A stretch of 64,000 bases of DNA from positions 682,001-746,000 of the forward strand of contig JAMPIT010000348.1 in NCBI GenBank assembly GCA_026261815.1, written 5' to 3'. The notes under the pieces are model-generated. The model did no database searches, was not told the DNA's origin, and saw only the letters and a list, made by a program, of their open reading frames with translations. Source of the DNA: Monarcha castaneiventris obscurior (Eukaryota; Chordata; Aves; Passeriformes; Monarchidae). Shown in pieces: positions 57,881 to 64,000 of this stretch (the first letter of the stretch is position 1; the number at the start of each line of letters is the position of its first letter). The translations under genes and the position numbers were made by a program.

Positions 57881-58772
57881 ATGTTTTTATATTAACCAGA
57901 CTGTGTCAGGAGAAGTAATTGCTAGACAGGTACAATATGGCAAAACCTGTCTTTGTGTGTCTGTCTGAACAAAACCACAATGACTAAATTATTTTCTTTT
58001 CCTGAAGGGACGAGGGAGAGGATGAATTACATGTGACAAAATGATTTAATGTTTTCTAGGCATTCCTTCTCCCACAATCTATGCAATTCATCTCCCTGAT
58101 GATGATTTATCTGTGTCCCATGAATACGTTTTTGGTCTCATTATCCACTCCATCCAGCTGGTCATGACGGCAGAAACGAGTGCCTCACCTCTGTCTGTGC
58201 TGTAGCACAGCTGGGATGGATTTGTTTCATTTGGAGAATGGTTTAGGTGCAGAAAGTTGTTTGTGATTGTTGTGTTAAACTGGAGCTGTACCCCACTGGA
58301 CAGTGGGGTTCCATCTGTTTGTTGGGCCCAAGCAGAGATGACAAGTGCTTCTCTGTCTCTGCATAAAACCCAGGGAACCAGTTCATCTGAATCCTGCTGG
58401 GCACCCACATGGGACATTTCAGTCAGAAGTCATTCTTTTAACATTAAGGAGACGGAAAAATGGCTGTGCAGACAACTGTGTAAGAAGAACAACTGGCATC
58501 ATAATTTGGATAAAACCTGTAACACCCTCCCCTCTTGTTAGATTCCTGCCTTTTATTCAGGAGATTTGGGAGAAAGCCTGTGTTGATTTTCTTTCAGACA
58601 AATTGCACACTACACCTTCATTTTAAAGAGGGTGTTTACAGAAGTTAATTGTCCTTTCAGCAGCCGTTTCCGTGGGAATTTCTGTGGGAAGAAAATGGTA
58701 TCCCAAGGCTGAGATGGGAGATTTTGAGGATCCCTTTAGCAACTCCTTTTTGCATATCCAGGTCTGAACTGC

Positions 58773-58850
58773 CATCCATCCATCCATCCATCCATCCATC
58801 CATCCATCCATCCATCCATCCATCCATCCATCCATCCATCCATCCATCCA
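58773..58850. repeat. (CATC)n microsatellite, about 19 units
   Basis: An uninterrupted CATC/ATCC run of about 78 bp. The WMDG-repeat frames on the minus strand are produced by it. Confidence 0.97.
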
Positions 58851-60879
58851 GATGCTTGTTTATTTCCTGGCTCTAGCAGAACTTTTCCCCCCAGGGAACA
58901 CATTGTGGCATACAGTGAAATGCACTGAAGGCTGCCCATGCCCTGGGGATGAAAGCTCTCACTGCTGAGGTCCAGTGGTGGAGGAAAAGGCCTCTGTGTT
59001 TCTCACCTGATCCATGGAGTGATATCAATCTTGGGCCACTTGGAAGCAGCTTTAATGCTGTAACTGGAGACTGAAGTATTAAAGGCTTCTAAAATTCAAA
59101 TTTTGGATCTGGTAGCTCTCTTGGTGGCGCTCCAGCTGGTTTTGCTCTGGTGTCCCACCTGTCTTGCCCTCTCAGGGGCTGCATGCTGTCCTGGCAGGGA
59201 GGGAATTTTAATGGAGCAGGGGACAACGCAACAAACCCTTTGATTTGCCTGCTTTTGTTCTATTTCTTTACTGATGTGTGTGCCCTCCTACTGACTGTCA
59301 GACTTCCAAAACTGCCTTTCTGCTGATGATGTTAACAGCTTCATCTCTTACGCTTACATTCACTGTCTTGTAAGGAAAAGCTGCCAGAATTCTTTGCTTC
59401 TTCATTTAGTGCTGGCTCATTCCAGCTCCAAAGCCACTCACTCAGGCTTCTGCACACCTCATGTCACCTCATTGAGATTCTGCTGCATGTCCCACTTTCT
59501 CAGGAGACGTCAAGCCCCTGCACTTTTTCCAAAGAACCATTATCTCCTGGTCCCTGTTTCTGTCTCACGGCCATATGCTTTATTCTCCCCTTCGCTATGT
59601 GAGCCATTCCGGAGCTGAGTGTGAAGAACTGCAAGCAGTCTTGCAAATGAGGCCTCTCCAGCTGGAGGAAGGCCAGTTTCCAAATCTCGTGGCTGATAAA
59701 TGTGCATGTGCGTCTCAGGACCCTGTTGGTTTTATTTGAGCAGGTGTTAAGGATTCTGCCAGGGATCTCACACTTTATCCACGACTACCCCTCATTCCTA
59801 CCTGAAATTTAACAGCATATGGAAAAAATTCTGGGTGTGTAATATGGCTCAGTAAAAGGAAATTTTTAAAAAGGTAGCAACACTGGTTATATTCCCATTT
59901 GGTTAAAAAAAAAAAAAGAGAACCACACTAAGTTTTCTTTCTTTAAAGCTGAGAAGGGCTTTGTGGCCCATGCACACAGTGTCTGGCAGTGCTTTCACTC
60001 TGACCACATCACCCTGAAGTGACTGAGAATTAATTTCTCACAGAGTTTAAAAAGCATTTCTCCAGAGTTTGTATACAAAAGTATATAAAGGTTATGTGCC
60101 ATTCTTCTCGACCAGGAAATGCTTGAATTTTATTTCAAATATGTCAAAATGTTGTAAATGTATAAATATTAGCACACTACAGCTTTAATCAGACTGGGTT
60201 GGGTAAAGAGTTGCAGTGGAGCAGGGGGCATGGGCTTTGACAAACCCCAAATATCAGCTGAGAGTCTCTGAAACCAAAGGCTTTTGAGGAACAATGGTGT
60301 AATAATGTAACTCTTAGTTAAATGTAAACTAACACTCATGGGGAGATTGTTCTGCTACATAAGTACCTCAGATTCTGCCCCGAGAAACTGGTTGTCTCAG
60401 GACAGCTTTTGGGTCATAGCCTAGTAGTCTTTTGTTTCGATGGATGGGGCAAGAATTTAAACAGCAAAAATTTGGAAGAAATCAATTTTGCAGACATACA
60501 TTGAAAATATTAAAAAAGAAGGTCACTACTTCCTTCAAGTAGTTAAAAATACTTCTGGTCCTGGTTTTATTTTATTTCTATTTTTAGTTTAAAAATCTGC
60601 TTCAAAATAAGAGCAAGCTGTAAACAAAAGCTAACAATTTAATCTCCCAAGTAAAATGAGGAATATTTAGAGCTGGATCGCATATTTACAGACAATTGCA
60701 CTGTGTGGGAATTTAAGGGATCACACCTCTCTGGAACACCCTAAAGCACAGCTTCTTAAATGCTCCCCCATCATTTAAACACACAGCAAGGAGGGCTGTA
60801 ATCAGGCATTAATGTTCTGTGGTGCATGGATCGGTGATACTGGGATTCCAAAGGAGAAAATAAAAGGTGGCTGGGACTG
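58851..60879. other. Intergenic, no feature recognised
   Basis: Non-coding DNA between the microsatellite and the next LTR. Short frames only, and an A-run near 59906-59918. Confidence 0.5.
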
Positions 60880-61844
60880 TGTCATGGTTTAGCATAGCTG
60901 GGAATTGTAGTTAAAGAAGGCTCCATCTGCCAGGAAGTGATTCTTTGCAAAGAGGTGCTTACAGCTTCCTCTCGACCCAACAAAATCAATCAACTGGCTA
61001 GGTTGAATATTGGCAACTTTATTAAACCACTTAGAGAGCTGGACACGCCTCTGTGAGCCACATTTTAAGAAGGAACAAAGCCTGGGAAACCCTCTGTTGC
61101 TTCCGGTGGCCGAACAGGTAACTGGTGGGAGGTTGGCCAGGGGCAGCTTGGCTGAGATCACAGCCGCTCCTGCTCGCTGGACACACCCCCAGAGGCCAGG
61201 CTGGCTCTCACCCCTGGTGTGGCTGAAATTCCTCTGAGACTGCTGCCTGGCAGGATCATGTGGCCAAGAGATAAGGGAATTCCAGCTGCAAGGCTGTAAG
61301 AGACAGTCCGAAGACCCTTCGTCTGTCTCACAACCATCTACAGAGGGCGAGATCCTGAGCCTGGGCCTGCCCGAGGTGGAGAGCTAGCCAAGCACAACGT
61401 GCCAATGGTACACCTGTTTGCGGTGAGCCGTGTTGGTCCTGCTGTGACTGCAGCAGGGACAGCGCGGGACATGCTGCCTGCTACCTGTTCTGTGCCATTT
61501 ACCAAAGACAGTGGACATTGTTCTCGCACCTGTTTGGCTGTTTGCCCCTCACTCCTGAAAAGGGTACAAAAGGACTCTCTAAGAAGACCCCAATTGAGAT
61601 CTCCCCACAGAAGAAGACAGAAGACCACAAGGACTCCGCTGACCGTTGGTAGCTATAACCCTCCCCTCCCCCCCTTTCTCTCCTTGTCTCTCTCTATCTC
61701 TATCGCGATTACACTGCTTTGGTACACAATAAAGTGCCTGGTGCTGATTGAAATTAATACTTTTCCCCGATTGTGTTTCTTTTGCACTCTGAGATTCGGT
61801 TAACGAACCATCACGACCCCCGCTTGTCTTAGCGGATCATGACA
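60880..61844 (+). mobile_element. Retroviral LTR, plus strand, with 7-bp inverted ends
   Basis: It starts TGTCATGGTTTAGC and ends GGATCATGACA, so TGTCATG and CATGACA are exact inverted ends. A TATA-like TACAAAAGG lies at about 61564, and AATAAA at 61728-61733 is followed by about 110 bp of U5-like sequence. That layout fits a full-length LTR of 965 bp. No matching target duplication was found, and the sequence after it is itself ERV-like, so it may be nested or part of a rearranged provirus. Confidence 0.65.
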
Positions 61845-62831
61845 AAGGCCTGGGTGAGATCTCTTAGTGCTGTAAGATTCTTCCAGACCAGATGAAGCCT
61901 GCAGACATCAATCCTCTCCCCAGTCAGAGGACAGAGAAAGGTGAAGGCGCGTGAAGAAAACACTATAAAGATGCCCAAGTCAGTGGGGAAGAAAGAGCTG
62001 AGACCCCGAGGGAGGAGAATGAAGAGATTCTTCAATCCTAGAAGCTGAAATTCTGTTGGAAAAACACCATGGTGATGGACTATGATATATTAGACTTCCC
62101 ACTGTAATCCCTTGAAAGCATGGTGGGGGGTGGGGGGGTGGAGTGTTCAAACTGCAACCATAAGCAAAAGTACTTGTGCTAGAACAAGCAAACGCTGAAG
62201 TAGCTGTAACTTGCTGTGAGCAACAGTACCTGTGCTGCAATAAGTAAATGCTGAAGTAGCTGTGATTTGATGAGAAACTTAAGCAGAGATCCCAGAACAA
62301 AAAAGGACCTCTGTTCCTAGAGCTGAGGATACTCCCAGAGACAGTGTCCTTACGCCTCTCAGGCACTTTGATAAGTGAAGAGAACTTTTGTTTCTGAACA
62401 GCTCATCCTTAAAAATGGTACCCCATTAGCTAAAGAAACCCTTGAAAGCAGTTGTGGGAAAGCTGTAAGTCGCGGGAAGGGACTTTCATATGCCAGCAGA
62501 GATCCATCCCAGGCGGCTGCCTTGCTGTGACATTAAAGCTGCAAGAGATTGTTTCTTGTGGAGATGTTTTCCATGGTTTGACCAAGAGAGACTCCTCTGC
62601 CTAAGTAAACTGAAAACCAGAAATTATTATGTAGGTGGTGAACTGACGAGAAATCTCAAGGGTTGTGTTTTTCTTTTACGTTGGTGGTAGAAGGGAGGAG
62701 AGGTGGGGGGAGAGAGGTGTTCTGAAGGTTTAGTCTGACTTTTTTTCCTCTTTTAAGTCTGTTAATAAACTTCTTTATATTCTTTAAGTTTTGTGCCTGC
62801 TTTGCCTTTCCTCCTAATGCTTATCTCACAG
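61845..62831 (+). mobile_element. Second ERV-derived segment (leader and/or LTR)
   Basis: The DNA directly after the LTR is not simple intergenic sequence. It contains a GC-moderate leader-like part to about 62050. A further block ends with AATAAAC at about 62765 and a T/C-rich GTGCCTGCTTTGCCTTTCC tail, closing near TTATCTCACA. I recall this end type from avian ERVL-like LTRs, but the borders are unresolved. Frames are short and no viral protein domain is seen. Confidence 0.4.
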
Positions 62832-64000
62832 AAAAGACATCAGGGAGGTAATGCATAATTTAACCTCAAACCACTGCAGACTGGCCTTGGCCCAGTTAGA
62901 CCTTCAGAGGTGTAGGCTGCAATCCATAAGGTGGCGATGCTCATTTTGGAGTGATGACAGAGCTTCTTCTAATGATCTTAGTGGGCGATCTTGGGCAGGA
63001 CTGAATATGACATTCAAATGCAATTACCATGGGGTGGCTAAGCCCAAGGTTGTGAGTGCAAGTCGTCACAGTCTATGAAGGGAAGCAATTCCTACAGCTC
63101 TAATTCCAGTGTGTGAGACACACAACATTAATTTCCTTAGCATGACTTTGAACTATCTCTTAGTATATGTCTTCTAATTTAAAACTTACTAAGAAAGGGT
63201 GGAGAAGGGGGAGAAAGATACAAGGGCAGACAACCCTAGGCTTTCAGCACCTTCATCCTGAGACAAATATAATAAAACTGCACCAGTAAAATTACACTGA
63301 TACAAACAAGAGCACAGGAAGGTCAAACAGCATTTGCATTTTGAATGAAACAGTTTTAAACCTGACCTTGATATTTCACTTCTTTTAGCAGGATTTAAAT
63401 GCTTGATGAAAAAATCTGACAATCTCACTAAAAAAGTGTCCCAAATCAAACATATTGTCTAACAGTGTCTGACTATTAACCATCTTTTTATGATTCATTT
63501 ATTAAATAGCTTTGTTCCTCTTGCTATGCACTCATCTGTTTTAAGGAGAGTAATCTCTGGAGACCAGTTTTGTTCTGTGCAGAAGCCAGAAACTGGAAAC
63601 AGAAAAGACACTTAAAATTGTAAGAAAATTGAAACAAGAGCTCAGTTCTGTAAGTAGTAATAAAATGTATCTCATATGATAAAACCCCTAAAATACCATA
63701 AAACCCAAAATAGATGCATGTGTGCATCTCAGTAGATATTTATGCATTACTGAGAACTGCACAGATCCACCCCTGCATATGTATAGGCATACATATGGGC
63801 ATTTTATAAAATAAATAGACACAATAAAGAAAAGCAATGTGACTTCTGGTATCACCATGGGCATATGCACTGTGCCTCTTAGACCTGCATAAAAAAATTA
63901 TCTTTTGCATATATCTATTTTATATATTTTCATGCATATGTGTTCACCAATATTTTTTTTTAGTTCCATATAAATTGTGTTTTGTACTGTCTGCATCTTG
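62832..64000. other. Intergenic, no feature recognised
   Basis: AT-rich non-coding DNA to the end of the window, with ATATG/CATAT-rich sequence near 63770-63930. Only short frames occur. Confidence 0.5.

Noticed and set aside
58623..58939. Repeated WMDG frames on the minus strand
   Set aside because: Translation of the (CATC)n microsatellite.

Overview
The window looks like a bird nuclear genome, most likely a songbird. It carries truncated CR1 LINE 3' ends in antisense, several retroviral solo-LTR-like blocks of a kind I associate with passerines, and a minisatellite-rich gene block. Genes have vertebrate GT-AG introns. No bacterial, plasmid, viral coding or CRISPR features were seen.

Layout. 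(1) 1-9.7 kb is ordinary AT-rich non-coding DNA with no gene I can support. (2) 9.7-31.4 kb is a compact block of two plus-strand genes. The first (gene A, TATA near 10.91 kb, coding 11744-14879 or ending at 14692) encodes a small secreted or surface protein built almost entirely of a NIDO domain, like the N-terminal part of alpha-tectorin. The second (gene B, TATA at 16.28 kb, coding 17611-28817, poly(A) signal at 29434) encodes about 1,676 residues: a signal peptide, an IgGFc-binding N-terminal domain in one 1.25-kb exon, then VWD/C8/TIL assemblies. It is a short member of the IgGFc-binding protein (FCGBP) family. All twelve coding exons join in frame at GT-AG sites, so it looks intact. A CR1 fragment lies between the two genes. 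(3) 31.4-64 kb is gene-poor intergenic DNA with a second CR1 fragment, five LTR/ERV-derived blocks, a tRNA-like remnant and a (CATC)n microsatellite.

Functionally the two genes suggest an extracellular-matrix or mucus pair. NIDO proteins and FCGBP-like proteins are both cysteine-rich or adhesion-type extracellular components, and each gene has its own TATA box and non-coding first exon. That they act together is inference from proximity and family only.

The most unusual structure is inside the gene block. Most larger introns carry their own private short tandem repeat. Three introns of gene B also hold tandem copies of adjacent splice-site or exon-edge sequence: repeated acceptor-like TTGTAG units before exon 6, a duplicated acceptor before exon 8, and two decayed copies of the exon 8 tail after its donor. 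All coordinates come from reading the sequence by eye; homology calls rest on recognising domain motifs, not on database searches.
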